Positions 35,803 through 45,774 of a stretch of 64,000 bases of DNA are shown piece after piece. The stretch is from Polynucleobacter sp. Adler-ghost. GTDB lineage: Bacteria > Pseudomonadota > Gammaproteobacteria > Burkholderiales > Burkholderiaceae. Position 1 is the stretch's first letter. Every line of letters starts with the position of its first letter. The stretch covers positions 220,586 to 284,585 of the forward strand of contig NZ_CP061320.1 in NCBI RefSeq assembly GCF_018688495.1, written 5' to 3'. The notes under the pieces were generated by a model. That model did not search any database and was not told the DNA's origin. It was given only the letters and a program-made list of their open reading frames with translations. A program made the translations under genes and the position numbers.

Positions 35803-37110
35803 TTAGTCCATAAATGGCCCCCAAGATGGCTGACGTACATCAGACCCTGGAATACTTAATATTTGCTTAGAGTTTCCATCCACTGACACCGCAGCTAAAA
35901 CCCGCTTACCGCCTACCTTAGTGGAATACAGAACATAACGACCGTTTGCCGCAAAAGATGGGGACTCATCGCTAGTTCCATCGGTGAGCGCTTGGGAATC
36001 GCCTGTTGCTAGATTGAGGATATAGAGGCGGAAGGCTCCACCAATGTTGGCGATATAGGCCAGATATTTACCATCCGGTGAAATGCGTGGCGAAGTGACA
36101 AAACCCTGCTTGAAGGTAATTCGTTTGGCGCCATCAACCTGTTCACCTTCAGCACTCATGCGGTAAATCTGTGGATTGCCGCCACGATCACTTGTGAAGT
36201 AGATGTAACGACCATCAGCAGAATATTGAGGTTCAGTGTCAATGGTGTAACCACGAGTAAGGCGCTGCAAGCCCGTTCCATCAGCATTGATGCTATAGAT
36301 CTGGGTATTGCCGTCTTTTGAGAGGGAGATCGCTAACTTTTTGCCATCGGGTGACCAGGCTGGCGCACTGTTATTTCCTTTTTGGTTTGAGAGGGCAATG
36401 CGGCGGCCAGTAGCGAGCTCGTGAACATAGATGACTGGCTTACGATCTTCAAAGGAAACGTAGGCTACTTTCTTGCCATCTGGCGACCACGATGGGGAGA
36501 TGATTGGTTCCCCACTATTCATGGCATTACGAATATTTTGACCATCCGCATCGGATATCACTAAACGATAGCGTTTACCTTCTTTAATAACGTAAGAGAG
36601 TCGGGTTGAAAAAATACCGCGCTCACCCAATAGCTTGAGGATGATGTCATCGGCAATTTTGTGAGCTGCTGCACGTAAATTATCTGCGCTGGAATTAATA
36701 TTTAAGCCGCCAAGGCTTTCGGATTTACGAATATCAAAAAGTTTATAGCGAATTTCAAATTGACCTGCGCTAGTCTGCACCACAGAGCCCACAGTCAAAG
36801 CATCTGCACCACGAGCTACCCAAGATTTGTAGTTAGGTGTGCCCTCATCACTTTCGCTAGCGTTACCATTTTCGGTATTTTTAAAATAGCCGCTGCGTGC
36901 TAAGTCTTGGCGAATGATGTCAGTTACGCTGGTTGGAAGCTTGCTCTCATCCTTAAAGCGCATCACTGCGATGGGATAGAGCGACTGGCCTACACCAGTG
37001 ATTTCAATATTCATTTGCGCTAGCGCTGAAGAACTTAGGCTGGCCATTGATAGCACCGCTAGGGATGCTGACACTACTGATGAAAAATACTTTTTAGCAA
37101 CTCGCAACAT
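35803..37110 (-). CDS. tolB: Tol-Pal system protein TolB
   Basis: 435 residues. A signal peptide is followed by an N-terminal TolB domain with YPIAVMRFKDES and DIIRQDLARSGYF. Then comes a beta-propeller of repeated SPSWSPDGKKVAYVSFE, APAWSPDGKKLAISLSKDGN, PQYSADGRYIYFTSDRGGNPQI, SPRISPDGKYLAYIANIGG. TolB is periplasmic and links TolA with Pal. It follows tolA by three bases on the minus strand. Confidence 0.96.
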   Translation of the reverse strand: MLRVAKKYFSSVVSASLAVLSMASLSSSALAQMNIEITGVGQSLYPIAVMRFKDESKLPTSVTDIIRQDLARSGYFKNTENGNASESDEGTPNYKSWVARGADALTVGSVVQTSAGQFEIRYKLFDIRKSESLGGLNINSSADNLRAAAHKIADDIILKLLGERGIFSTRLSYVIKEGKRYRLVISDADGQNIRNAMNSGEPIISPSWSPDGKKVAYVSFEDRKPVIYVHELATGRRIALSNQKGNNSAPAWSPDGKKLAISLSKDGNTQIYSINADGTGLQRLTRGYTIDTEPQYSADGRYIYFTSDRGGNPQIYRMSAEGEQVDGAKRITFKQGFVTSPRISPDGKYLAYIANIGGAFRLYILNLATGDSQALTDGTSDESPSFAANGRYVLYSTKVGGKRVLAAVSVDGNSKQILSIPGSDVRQPSWGPFMD

Positions 37111-37113
37111 GCT

Positions 37114-37932
37114 TTAGTCCTTGGGTTTAAAGGTCAGCTTAACTTCTCTTTGAGGAATTTTTCCATTGTCGTCTCTCGGCAGACTTTCTGCGCGACTCAG
37201 TGCGAGGAGAACTGCCCGATCCCATCCTGCGTTACCGCTGGAGGTGACGAGATCTGTACTTAAGATTGCACCATCCGGTGCAAGGTTTACTTTAACAACT
37301 GCCGCAGGGTTGCCGCTGATAGATTCTGGATTAAACACGATGAGCGGTTTTACTTTCTTAACTACTTTATCTGTCCAGCCAGGAGGCGCATTGCCGCCAC
37401 CGCCGACACCGCTACCGCTTGTGCCACCACTACCACCTTCAGCCCCGGCAGCTGCGCGTAAGCGTGCTAGCTGATCTGCGCGAACTTTTTCAGCGGCAGC
37501 ATTGGCTTTAGTTTCTGCAGGGGCAGCAGCTTTCGGTGCTTCAGGCTTTTTAGGCTTCTCTTTTTCTTTTTCCTTGGGTGGAGGAGGCTTAGTTGGAGTA
37601 ACTGGCTTCGGTGTTTCTTTCACCACTTCTTTCTTAGGGGGCTCTGGTTCAACCTTCTTTTTCTTAATGGCGATGTCCGCTGCTTCTTCCTTCATCTCAG
37701 TTTTGACTTCAGGAACGACAGGCGTTTCGACTTGTTGGCTTGCATCCCAAAGTTCAACTTCAACGCCAGAAGGGGTTGAGTTATTCCAGCTAATGCCGAT
37801 GACCAAGAAAGCTATTAGGCCTAAGTGTACGGCTAGTGAAAAACTAAAAGCACGTGTAGTGCTTTCGTTTTTAGTAGGTCGCCCTCGTTTAAAGTTTAAT
37901 GAGCTTGGACGAAAAGTTTGCGCGCTATTCAT
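37114..37932 (-). CDS. tolA: Cell envelope integrity protein TolA
   Basis: 272 residues. One membrane helix (about 27-46, FSFSLAVHLGLIAFLVIGIS) is followed by a long Lys/Glu/Pro/Ala-rich middle domain (about 85-160). Then comes a Gly-rich hinge and a C-terminal TonB-like domain (about 187-270, KVKPLIVFNPESISGNPAAV, LAPDGAILSTDLVTSSGN, AVLLALSRAESLPRD). TolA spans the periplasm and is energised by TolQR. The low-complexity middle makes spurious antisense reading frames. The order tolR-tolA-tolB is standard. Confidence 0.94.
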   Translation of the reverse strand: MNSAQTFRPSSLNFKRGRPTKNESTTRAFSFSLAVHLGLIAFLVIGISWNNSTPSGVEVELWDASQQVETPVVPEVKTEMKEEAADIAIKKKKVEPEPPKKEVVKETPKPVTPTKPPPPKEKEKEKPKKPEAPKAAAPAETKANAAAEKVRADQLARLRAAAGAEGGSGGTSGSGVGGGGNAPPGWTDKVVKKVKPLIVFNPESISGNPAAVVKVNLAPDGAILSTDLVTSSGNAGWDRAVLLALSRAESLPRDDNGKIPQREVKLTFKPKD

Positions 37933-37951
37933 GTATGCAAGGCAAGGAGTC

Positions 37952-38371
37952 TTATTGGCTCTTCACGGCAAGGCCGACACGCTTCACGCCATTCTCTTTT
38001 AGCTTGGACATCACTTCCATTACCACTTCATACTTAATGGATTTTTCTGCAGCAAGGACAACAGGTTGCTCAGCAGATTTTTCTGCCTGTGATCTTGCAA
38101 ATGCACCGAGTTCAAATTTATTTAGGGTTTGAACTGGATCACCATCTTTGCGTACGATGACATTTTCATTGGCATCGATTGTTAAAAAGACGGGTGGCAA
38201 TGATTGCACTTTTGCACCGCCTACAGTTGGTAAATTCACAACGCCAGGATTAACCATTGGCGCTGTCACCATAAAGATGACCAGCAATACCAACATCACA
38301 TCGATGTAAGGCACCACATTGATGTCGGACATTGCCCGACGTTTCGAGGATTTTCTGAGTGAGCCTGCCAT
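37952..38371 (-). CDS. tolR: Tol-Pal proton-coupled protein TolR
   Basis: 139 residues. A single membrane helix is near residues 22-40, preceded by SDINVVPYIDVMLVLLVIFM, where the Asp23-type residue conducts protons. VTAPMVNPGVVNLPTVGGAK and a periplasmic domain KSIKYEVVMEVMSKLKENGV follow. It is the ExbD family; TolR with TolQ forms the motor. It starts 2 bases after tolQ ends, and 19 bases separate it from tolA. Confidence 0.95.
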   Translation of the reverse strand: MAGSLRKSSKRRAMSDINVVPYIDVMLVLLVIFMVTAPMVNPGVVNLPTVGGAKVQSLPPVFLTIDANENVIVRKDGDPVQTLNKFELGAFARSQAEKSAEQPVVLAAEKSIKYEVVMEVMSKLKENGVKRVGLAVKSQ

Positions 38372-38373
38372 GC

Positions 38374-39030
38374 TTATCTACCTGAAGCTTGACGTTGCAA
38401 GATGTTGGTGAATTCTTCAATGAAGGTTTCAAAACGAATTGCTAAGCGATCCACATCCGTTGCTGCGCGGTTATAGGCAACCACCGCAGGGATAGCAGCA
38501 AAGAGGCCAATAGCAGTAGCCACCAGTGCCTCGGCAATACCCGGGGCGACCGCAGACAGAGTGGCATTTTGTACGTTAGCTAGACCGCGGAAGGCATGCA
38601 TGATGCCCCAAACGGTGCCAAATAGGCCGATATAAGGGGAGACTGAGCCTACGGAGGCTAAGAATGGCAGATTAGCTTCCAGCACGTCCATTTCACGTTG
38701 GTAAGTGGCTTTCATGGCGCGACGGGCAGCATCTATCTCTCGACCCTTGGTGAACTCCTGCATGCCTGCTTCGAAGATGTGCTCCAGAACGGCATCGCTA
38801 CGGGTATTGCGCTGGGCGACCTCTAAAAGGGTGTGGAGGTCGCCGCCAGACCAAAAGTCCCGCTCAAAGCGCTCGGTATCGCGCCTTACCCCTCTCAGAA
38901 TGGCAGTTTTCTTAAAAATGATGGTCCAAGAGGCTACTGACATGCCCAGTAATAACAACATTACTAACTGGACTAATAGGCTGGCATTCAGGACGAGAGA
39001 GAGAAATGAGAGATCTTGAGTAGGTGTCAT
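38374..39030 (-). CDS. tolQ: Tol-Pal proton channel protein TolQ
   Basis: 218 residues, ExbB/MotA family. Three membrane helices lie near 14-36, 127-150 and 165-190. The latter two have PFLASVGSVSPYIGLFGTVW and APGIAEALVATAIGLFAAIP. The conserved Thr/Ala-lined channel residues are visible in those helices. It is the first gene of tolQRAB-pal-cpoB-queC on the minus strand. glyA diverges 70 bases upstream, so the short spacer 39031-39100 must carry both promoters. Confidence 0.95.
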   Translation of the reverse strand: MTPTQDLSFLSLVLNASLLVQLVMLLLLGMSVASWTIIFKKTAILRGVRRDTERFERDFWSGGDLHTLLEVAQRNTRSDAVLEHIFEAGMQEFTKGREIDAARRAMKATYQREMDVLEANLPFLASVGSVSPYIGLFGTVWGIMHAFRGLANVQNATLSAVAPGIAEALVATAIGLFAAIPAVVAYNRAATDVDRLAIRFETFIEEFTNILQRQASGR

Positions 39031-39100
39031 GGTGGATTTTGTATGATGTAGGTTGATTTTACTAAGTTAATTCACTCAGCAATACAACTTCATCAGGATT

Positions 39101-40351
39101 ATGACCATGTTTGACCGCCAAAATACCTTAGCCAAAACCGACCCGGAGCTATGGGCATCGATTCAGAATGAAAATAAGCGTCAAGAAGATCACATTGAAC
39201 TGATTGCATCTGAGAACTATGCCTCTCCAGCAGTGATGCAGGCGCAGGGCTCTCAGCTCACCAATAAGTACGCTGAAGGCTACCCAGGCAAGCGTTATTA
39301 CGGTGGTTGTGAGTTTGTAGACGTGGCTGAGCAGTTGGCGATTGATCGAGTAAAGGCTTTATACGGTGCTGAAGCAGCTAACGTTCAGCCTCATTGCGGC
39401 GCATCCGCAAACCAAGCGGTATTTTTGGCTTTCCTGAAACCTGGCGATACCTTCATGGGAATGAGTTTGGCTGAAGGCGGTCACTTGACCCACGGCATGG
39501 CCTTGAATATGAGTGGTAAGTGGTTTAACCCTATTTCTTATGGCCTCGATAAAAACGAAGCGATCGATTACGAGCAAATGGAGCGTTTAGCTCGTGAGCA
39601 CAAACCTAAATTAATTATTGCTGGTGCATCTGCTTACTCTCTTGTAATCGATTGGGAACGCATAGGTAAGTTGGCTAAAGAAGTCGGTGCCATTTTTATG
39701 GTGGATATGGCGCATTACTCTGGTTTGATTGCTGCTGGCGTATATCCAAACCCAGTGCCCCATGCTGACATCGTTACCTCCACAACGCACAAGAGTTTGC
39801 GTGGCCCTCGCGGCGGTATCATCTTGATGAAAGCTGAGCATGAGAAGGCAATTAACTCTGCAGTGTTTCCAGGTCTTCAGGGTGGTCCATTGATGCATGT
39901 GATCGCAGCTAAAGCAACAGCATTTAAAGAAGCGCAAGAGCCTAGCTTTATTGAGTATCAAAAACAAGTGATTGCAAACGCAAAAGCATTGGCTGAGACT
40001 TTGATCTCACGCGGTCTGCGAATTGTTTCTGGTGGTACAGATTCTCATGTGATGTTGGTGGATTTGCGTGCTAAGAAGATGACTGGTAAAGAGGCTGAGC
40101 GTGTACTAGGCGAGGCGCATATTACTTGCAATAAGAACGGTATTCCGAATGATCCAGAAAAACCAATGGTCACCAGTGGTATTCGTTTGGGTTCACCAGC
40201 AATGACTACGCGTGGCTTTAAAGAAGCTGAAGCACGTCAAGTTGGTAATTTTATTGCAGATGTTTTGGATAATCCAAATGATGCTGACAATATCGCCAAG
40301 GTTCGTGCGCAAGTTGCTGAGTTGACTAAGCGTTTCCCGGTTTACGGCTAA
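39101..40351 (+). CDS. glyA: Serine hydroxymethyltransferase
   Basis: 416 residues. The PLP lysine is in [38 protein letters not shown] and [18 protein letters not shown] near the N terminus, and [31 protein letters not shown] (shown in parts), are classic. It interconverts serine and glycine, giving methylene-tetrahydrofolate. There are two in-frame ATGs at 39101 and 39107; either is possible. nrdR follows 41 bases later, the conserved glyA-nrdR pair of betaproteobacteria. Confidence 0.97.
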   Translation: MTMFDRQNTLAKTDPELWASIQNENKRQEDHIELIASENYASPAVMQAQGSQLTNKYAEGYPGKRYYGGCEFVDVAEQLAIDRVKALYGAEAANVQPHCGASANQAVFLAFLKPGDTFMGMSLAEGGHLTHGMALNMSGKWFNPISYGLDKNEAIDYEQMERLAREHKPKLIIAGASAYSLVIDWERIGKLAKEVGAIFMVDMAHYSGLIAAGVYPNPVPHADIVTSTTHKSLRGPRGGIILMKAEHEKAINSAVFPGLQGGPLMHVIAAKATAFKEAQEPSFIEYQKQVIANAKALAETLISRGLRIVSGGTDSHVMLVDLRAKKMTGKEAERVLGEAHITCNKNGIPNDPEKPMVTSGIRLGSPAMTTRGFKEAEARQVGNFIADVLDNPNDADNIAKVRAQVAELTKRFPVYG

Positions 40352-40392
40352 TACAGATAACTAGCCAAACTAAAACATAAAGAAGAACCACA

Positions 40393-40839
40393 TTGCGCTG
40401 CCCTTTCTGCCATAACGACGATACTCAGGTGCTAGATACCCGGGTATCGGACGAAGGCGATACCATTCGCCGTCGCCGCCGTTGCGCCAAATGCGATAAA
40501 CGATTTACGACTTATGAGCGTGTAGAGCTTGTGCTGCCAGCAATTGTGAAGAAGAATGGAAGCCGTGTTGAGTACAGTCACGAGAAGTTGGTCAGCTCAG
40601 TCAAGCTGGCATTGCGTAAGCGCCCAGTCTCTTCCGACTCAGTTGATGAATCGATTGCTCGTATTGAAGAAAAGCTTCTTAGCTTAGGCGAAAAAGAAAT
40701 CCCGAGTGAGCGCGTAGGTGAGTTAGTGATGCGTGAACTCAAGCGTTTGGATAAAGTAGCTTACATCCGCTTTGCTTCTGTCTATAGAAGCTTTGCAGAT
40801 ATTGAATCTTTTGAGAGCGCGCTTAAGGAGCTTAAGTGA
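40393..40839 (+). CDS. nrdR: Transcriptional repressor NrdR
   Basis: 148 residues starting with TTG 40393. A zinc ribbon [15 protein letters not shown] and [19 protein letters not shown] gives two Cys-x2-Cys pairs (about residues 3-6 and 31-34). An ATP-cone domain follows, [20 protein letters not shown], then the C-terminal helices. NrdR represses ribonucleotide reductase genes by binding NrdR boxes when nucleotide levels are high. No NrdR box is apparent nearby. It converges on the orphan GDP-mannose dehydratase-like gene with only three bases between them. Confidence 0.96.
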   Translation: MRCPFCHNDDTQVLDTRVSDEGDTIRRRRRCAKCDKRFTTYERVELVLPAIVKKNGSRVEYSHEKLVSSVKLALRKRPVSSDSVDESIARIEEKLLSLGEKEIPSERVGELVMRELKRLDKVAYIRFASVYRSFADIESFESALKELK

Positions 40840-40842
40840 ACC

Positions 40843-41811
40843 TTAGTTCAAATATTTTTTTGCTTGTGTTTCACACATCATCTGAATAACGCTATCGACG
40901 TCGTTTGGATGTTTCCAGTTTAGAATTTTAATTGCCTTGGAGGGGTCGCCAACACTGCATAGAATTTCATTGGGTCTAAAAAAGCTCGACTCAATTTCTA
41001 CATGGGCTTGCCAGTCTAAATCAAAATACTCAAACGCTTTTGCAGCAAAATACTTCAGTGATTCCATGCGACCGGTAGCAATCACAAAGTCATCGGGCTT
41101 ATCTTGCTGCATCATCAGCCACATGGCTTCTACATAATCAGGAGCCCATCCCCAGTCTCTAGCAATATCTAGATTTCCAAGTTGAAGCATCTTGAGTTGC
41201 CTCGCTTTAATTTTTGCAGCGCCAGCAATGATTTTTTGAGTTACAAAACGTTCTGGACGCAATGGCGATTCATGATTAAACAAGATTCCAGTGCAGGCAT
41301 AAATTCCATATGACTCACGATAGCTATTGATTAACCACTTGGCGGTAGATTTAGCAACAGCATAGGGGCTACGCGGTGCAAAGAGTGTCTTTTCGTTGGC
41401 AGGCAGGCTTCCAGTGTCGCCAAAGCATTCGCTTGAGCCGGCATTGTAAAAGCGTACCGGCTTATTTAGTAGCCGAATAACCTCAAGGATATTAAGTGTG
41501 CCAATAGCAATGCTTTCAATGGCTTCTACAGGCTGATCAAAAGAAAGGCCTACAGAAGTTTGACCAGCGAGGTTGTAAATCTCATCAGGGTTAAATATCT
41601 GAATTGCGTTAAACACACTTCGAAAGTCGTTAATTGAAACTGACATTAGCTTCACTTTTTCGCGAATACCAAGGGCGTTGAGATTGCTAAATGAAGAGGC
41701 CATTACATCACGTGATGACCCTGTAACCTCATAACCTTTTGCCAGCAAATGTTTAGCTAGGTAGGCACCATCTTGACCAGCAATGCCAATGATTAAAGCT
41801 TTTTTAGACAC
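40843..41811 (-). CDS. GDP-mannose 4,6-dehydratase-like NAD(P)-dependent epimerase/dehydratase (orphan paralogue)
   Basis: 322 residues. The nucleotide-binding motif GIAGQDGAYLAKHLLAKGYE (about 9-28) matches the GMD family. [30 protein letters not shown] (Tyr-x3-Lys), [20 protein letters not shown], and DWGWAPDYVEAMWLMMQQ are GMD-like. The catalytic segment reads NAGSSECFG rather than QASTSELYG: Ser replaces Thr and the acidic Glu is retained. It is about 50 residues shorter than the canonical gmd at 58399 and stands alone, without a partner fcl or rmd. A distinct substrate or product is possible. Confidence 0.82.
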   Translation of the reverse strand: MSKKALIIGIAGQDGAYLAKHLLAKGYEVTGSSRDVMASSFSNLNALGIREKVKLMSVSINDFRSVFNAIQIFNPDEIYNLAGQTSVGLSFDQPVEAIESIAIGTLNILEVIRLLNKPVRFYNAGSSECFGDTGSLPANEKTLFAPRSPYAVAKSTAKWLINSYRESYGIYACTGILFNHESPLRPERFVTQKIIAGAAKIKARQLKMLQLGNLDIARDWGWAPDYVEAMWLMMQQDKPDDFVIATGRMESLKYFAAKAFEYFDLDWQAHVEIESSFFRPNEILCSVGDPSKAIKILNWKHPNDVDSVIQMMCETQAKKYLN

Positions 41812-41815
41812 TAAT

Positions 41816-42532
<717 letters not shown>

Positions 42533-42584
42533 TTATCAATTCCTAGGATTATCCCCGAGAACCCCCGAATAAACAGATTCTGGG

Positions 42585-43349
42585 CTAGCTGGCCAAGATG
42601 CGGCGTACCCGCTCGAGGTCCTCAGCTGTATCAACCCCTGCTGGTGGGGCTTCGCTGGCTGTGTAGACGGCAATACGATAGCCATTCCAGAGGGTGCGGA
42701 GTTGTTCTAGAGCTTCAGCTTGCTCAGGGGGCGCCGGTTCAAGGCGGGTGTAAGCCTGCAGAAAGTCGGCACGATAGGCATAGATGCCCAAATGACGTAA
42801 ATGGGTGACCACTTGCCCAGCGTTTGGATCCCGAACAAACGGAATAGTGGCTCTAGAGAAGTAGAGCGCTTCATTAGAGCGGTTGAGGACCACTTTGACT
42901 ACATTGGGGTTATTAATTTCCGCGGTATCAACAATGGGGACTGCCACAGTTGAAATCGCACACGTAACATTGTCGGCCAAAGTTTGAGCAACTTGATTAA
43001 TTAACTCTGGCGGAATAAGTGGTTCATCGCCTTGCACGTTCACTATCAAAGTATCTGCTGGTAGTTTTAGCAGTTGAGCTACTTCTGCAATGCGGTCTGT
43101 TCCAGTTGGATGATCTGCACTAGTTAATAAACATTCAATACGATGTTCATCACACGCTGCCTGAATTTCTGTTGAGTCAGTTGCTACTACAACACTTTGG
43201 GCATTGGATTGCTGCGCACGCTCAGCCACACGAATCACCATAGGCTTGCCACCAATATCAGCTAGCGGCTTACGAGGCAGGCGAGTGGATCCTAGTCTTG
43301 CAGGAATAACAACCAAAAACTCAGGAGGCTTGGAGGTGTTGTTACTCAT
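42585..43349 (-). CDS. kdsB: 3-deoxy-manno-octulosonate cytidylyltransferase
   Basis: 254 residues. LVVIPARLGSTRLPRKPLAD (about 8-27, CTP loop), GKPMVIRVAERAQQS, ECLLTSADHPTGTDRIAEVA, IVNVQGDEPLIPPELINQVA, and RHLGIYAYRADFLQAYTRLE. KdsB activates Kdo as CMP-Kdo for lipid A inner-core assembly. It shares the operon trm112-kdsB with lpxK upstream and adk downstream, a typical betaproteobacterial LPS/nucleotide cluster. Confidence 0.97.
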   Translation of the reverse strand: MSNNTSKPPEFLVVIPARLGSTRLPRKPLADIGGKPMVIRVAERAQQSNAQSVVVATDSTEIQAACDEHRIECLLTSADHPTGTDRIAEVAQLLKLPADTLIVNVQGDEPLIPPELINQVAQTLADNVTCAISTVAVPIVDTAEINNPNVVKVVLNRSNEALYFSRATIPFVRDPNAGQVVTHLRHLGIYAYRADFLQAYTRLEPAPPEQAEALEQLRTLWNGYRIAVYTASEAPPAGVDTAEDLERVRRILAS

Positions 43350-43373
43350 TGGATTGCTTGCGCTGAGTCAATG

Positions 43374-43553
43374 CTAGATGATTTCATCAGCAGATAGATT
43401 GCGGGCTTCATCAACAAGCATGACAGGGATGTCATTACGAATGGGGTAGGCCAAGCGATCTGCTTTGCAAATAAGCTCATGTTTTTCTGCATCTAAATGC
43501 AAAGTACTTTTGCATAAAGGGCAGACCAAAATCTCTAATAAGCGTTTGTCCAT
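43374..43553 (-). CDS. Trm112 family protein (YcaR-like)
   Basis: A 59-residue protein too small for many gene finders. It reads [16 protein letters not shown] (Cys-x2-Cys near residues 11-14), [20 protein letters not shown], and a C-terminal LVDEARNLS. This is the YcaR/Trm112 zinc-ribbon fold, with the second metal site reduced to one Cys. Members activate methyltransferases in eukaryotes and archaea. In bacteria the gene usually lies between lpxK and kdsB, exactly as here (19 bases after lpxK; 24 before kdsB). Its bacterial role is not settled. Confidence 0.92.
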   Translation of the reverse strand: MDKRLLEILVCPLCKSTLHLDAEKHELICKADRLAYPIRNDIPVMLVDEARNLSADEII

Positions 43554-43572
43554 ATTTGATCTTTGCTATTTT

Positions 43573-44664
43573 TTATAAAGTGTATTGATTTGGATCAGGT
43601 CTCTGCAGAATAGACTGCAACCATTCCGCGAATGTATTTGGAATCTCTAAACTCATCGGAACCACCCAAATGCGTTCATCCTGTATTGAGGTACATTTTA
43701 CGGCATCCTTTTCGGTAATGAGGATGCACTCAGCATTAATGTCAGAGAGAAATTCTTGGGTGTAGGTGGCGTGATCAGCCAAACCAATACATTGACCTTT
43801 AATCCCCTGTTTCAGTAAGTCATCAAAAAATCGTTGTGGATTACCAATTGCAGCAACAGCCGTAATCTTGTTTGGAGGATAAGTTTCTGCAATGGAAGAT
43901 AAAGATTGCGTATTGCTTGGATGATTTAGTTGATAGGGTATGCCAAGTTGACTACTTAGCGTGAAAGCGCGTCGCCCTAAAAAATATTCATCAATGTGGT
44001 TGGAGGGCGCGATAGTACCAGTCATTAAAGTGGCATCTCGCTCGCGTGATGCAGGCTCGCGTAATGGGCCGGCAGGCAGCAAGAAGCCATTACCTTCACC
44101 GCGTTGATCGCGCACTACAAACTCAACATCACGACCGCCTTCCCGGGCAGGCCAGCGCAGCAGACTTCGATGCTGTAAGCCATCATCACTGATGATGATG
44201 TTCACTATAGGGTCTTGTTTTAACAAGGCCTGAATGCTGAGGGTTCGTTTGGGGTGGACCCAAATCGGAAACTGATTGTCTGTGCGCTTGGCAATTAATA
44301 CGGGTTCATCGCCGACTTCAGAGGGATTGGAGTCGCTCTTGACTTGGCGAGGCGTGCTTGGTGCATTAGCACCATAACCCCTACTAATAATTCCGGGCTT
44401 CCAACCCATGCTTGCAAGTTGCTCAGCCAAGGCAATGACGATAGGAGTTTTGCCGGTGCCGCCTACGCGAATATTGCCAACAATAATGATCGGAACTGGC
44501 GCTGGTTTGCGTCTTCCTAGGTTCAGCTCATGCACCGAATCTAAAGCTTGATTTACCCAACCATAAATCTTAGATAAAGGCCAAAGCACAAGACTGATTG
44601 GCCCGCGCCTTTCCCAAAACCGAGGAGCCTTATTAAAGAAAGAAGATTTTTTTTGGGATGACAT
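43573..44664 (-). CDS. lpxK: Tetraacyldisaccharide 4'-kinase
   Basis: About 363 residues from ATG 44664; the longer frame to 44757 overlaps exbD and has no family match. The Walker A loop VGNIRVGGTGKTPIVIALAE is LpxK-specific (GGTGKT). ISRGYGAN, SDDGLQHRSLLR (DDGLQH motif), and GFLLPAGPLREP follow. LpxK phosphorylates the lipid A disaccharide at the inner membrane. The sequence PRFWERRGPISLVLWPLSKIY near the start is typical of its membrane-binding helix. Confidence 0.95.
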   Translation of the reverse strand: MSSQKKSSFFNKAPRFWERRGPISLVLWPLSKIYGWVNQALDSVHELNLGRRKPAPVPIIIVGNIRVGGTGKTPIVIALAEQLASMGWKPGIISRGYGANAPSTPRQVKSDSNPSEVGDEPVLIAKRTDNQFPIWVHPKRTLSIQALLKQDPIVNIIISDDGLQHRSLLRWPAREGGRDVEFVVRDQRGEGNGFLLPAGPLREPASRERDATLMTGTIAPSNHIDEYFLGRRAFTLSSQLGIPYQLNHPSNTQSLSSIAETYPPNKITAVAAIGNPQRFFDDLLKQGIKGQCIGLADHATYTQEFLSDINAECILITEKDAVKCTSIQDERIWVVPMSLEIPNTFAEWLQSILQRPDPNQYTL

Positions 44665-44704
44665 TAAAGGCGACTGTTTGTGCTCAATGTTTTGGCGTGT
44701 TGGA

Positions 44705-45151
44705 TTACTTCTTGGTAGTTTGACTGCTAAACACAATATTAGATAGGTTGGCATCACGCGCTGCTTCTAAAGCACTCATAACGGCCTGGTGGGGAGCTTT
44801 AGCATCAGCATCGATATTGACTTGGATGGCATTGTCTTCGCTGAGTGCATTGAGGTTATTGCTCAGTTGACTTCGGTCAGTTATCTTGCCATTGATAGCA
44901 AAGCGCCCATCACGACTGACTGCCATATGAATTTGTTTCACCTCCGACTGGCTTGCTGCGCCATTTGTAGTGGGTAGGGTGATAGCTAACTCTTGGTAGC
45001 GGGTAAATGTAGTAGAGATCATCAGAAAGATCAGTACCACTAACAACACATCAATAAAAGGAATGAGATTGATCTCAGGCTCTACCGGAGCTGTCCTGAC
45101 CCTCAGTGAAAATTGACCTCGATGCTGAAGCTGACTTTCTAACCAATTCAT
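44705..45151 (-). CDS. exbD: ExbD/TolR-family biopolymer transport protein
   Basis: 148 residues. Proton-channel Asp in EINLIPFIDVLLVVLIFLMI (about 26-45), one membrane helix. A periplasmic domain follows with YQELAITLPTTNGAASQSEV and NVDADAKAPHQAVMSALEA-like sequence (here NIDADAKAPHQAVMSALEAA). It pairs with the ExbB gene by a four-base overlap. No tonB gene is adjacent, so the energised partner is encoded elsewhere or this pair serves another outer-membrane process. It is upstream of lpxK in the common exbB-exbD-lpxK arrangement. Confidence 0.92.
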   Translation of the reverse strand: MNWLESQLQHRGQFSLRVRTAPVEPEINLIPFIDVLLVVLIFLMISTTFTRYQELAITLPTTNGAASQSEVKQIHMAVSRDGRFAINGKITDRSQLSNNLNALSEDNAIQVNIDADAKAPHQAVMSALEAARDANLSNIVFSSQTTKK

Positions 45152-45774
45152 TTTGTATCTGCCGAGTGTGGATAGAGTTTTTTAAATAATTGACGAGTAA
45201 ATTCTTCGCACTCATGTTGGCGTTGATTTGCCATTGCACGCAGGCCGCGCCATGCAGCCAAAGCAGGAATGGCAATCAGCAAACCAAAAGCCGTGTTGTA
45301 TAGGGCAATAGAGATGCCATGCGCTAGCTGCTGGGGGCTTCCGACGCCCTGACTACCAAAGATTTCAATCATGCCGACAACGGTCCCAAAGAGTCCTAGG
45401 AGAGGGGCAACAGTCGCTATAGTGGCCAAGACCCCAAGATAGCGCTCCAGCCTTAACCAAGTGGATTGAGCGCTGACTTGCAATTCTTCTAAGGCGGAGT
45501 CTGCGGGGTTGCCAGAGGCTTTTTCCCGAAGGATGCAGGCAAAGAGGCTGCCCACTGGGGAAAGTTGGCTGACAGCCCTAATTTCGGGTTCTGAGACTGT
45601 TTTTTGCTGGGAAATGGCATTGGCTAGGCCAAATACCGTTTCTAAACTATCTTTAGGAAATAGATGAATTTGACGCAAATACCAGGCGCGCTCAATGACA
45701 ATAGCCAACCCAATAATGGAAATGAGAAGAAGGGGCCAGATAGGCCAGCCAGCAGACAGTAAGATTGAGTACAT
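45148..45774 (-). CDS. exbB: ExbB/MotA/TolQ proton channel family protein
   Basis: 208 residues, three membrane helices (about 10-28, 110-130 and 155-175). Motifs: LGVLATIATVAPLLGLFGTV (about 114-133) and HGISIALYNTAFGLLIAIPA (about 151-170). It has GSLFACILREKASG and a short N terminus. With ExbD it forms the proton-driven motor. It is the second such pair in the window besides TolQR. The 314-base region upstream contains the promoters of this gene and xseA. Confidence 0.93.
   Translation of the reverse strand: MYSILLSAGWPIWPLLLISIIGLAIVIERAWYLRQIHLFPKDSLETVFGLANAISQQKTVSEPEIRAVSQLSPVGSLFACILREKASGNPADSALEELQVSAQSTWLRLERYLGVLATIATVAPLLGLFGTVVGMIEIFGSQGVGSPQQLAHGISIALYNTAFGLLIAIPALAAWRGLRAMANQRQHECEEFTRQLFKKLYPHSADTK

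Noticed and set aside
37166..38132. Long plus-strand frames opposite tolA/tolR (for example 37502-38002)
   Set aside because: They are antisense shadows of the Lys/Pro/Ala-rich TolA domain; composition is Gly/Ser/Phe low-complexity and no ribosome-binding site is present.
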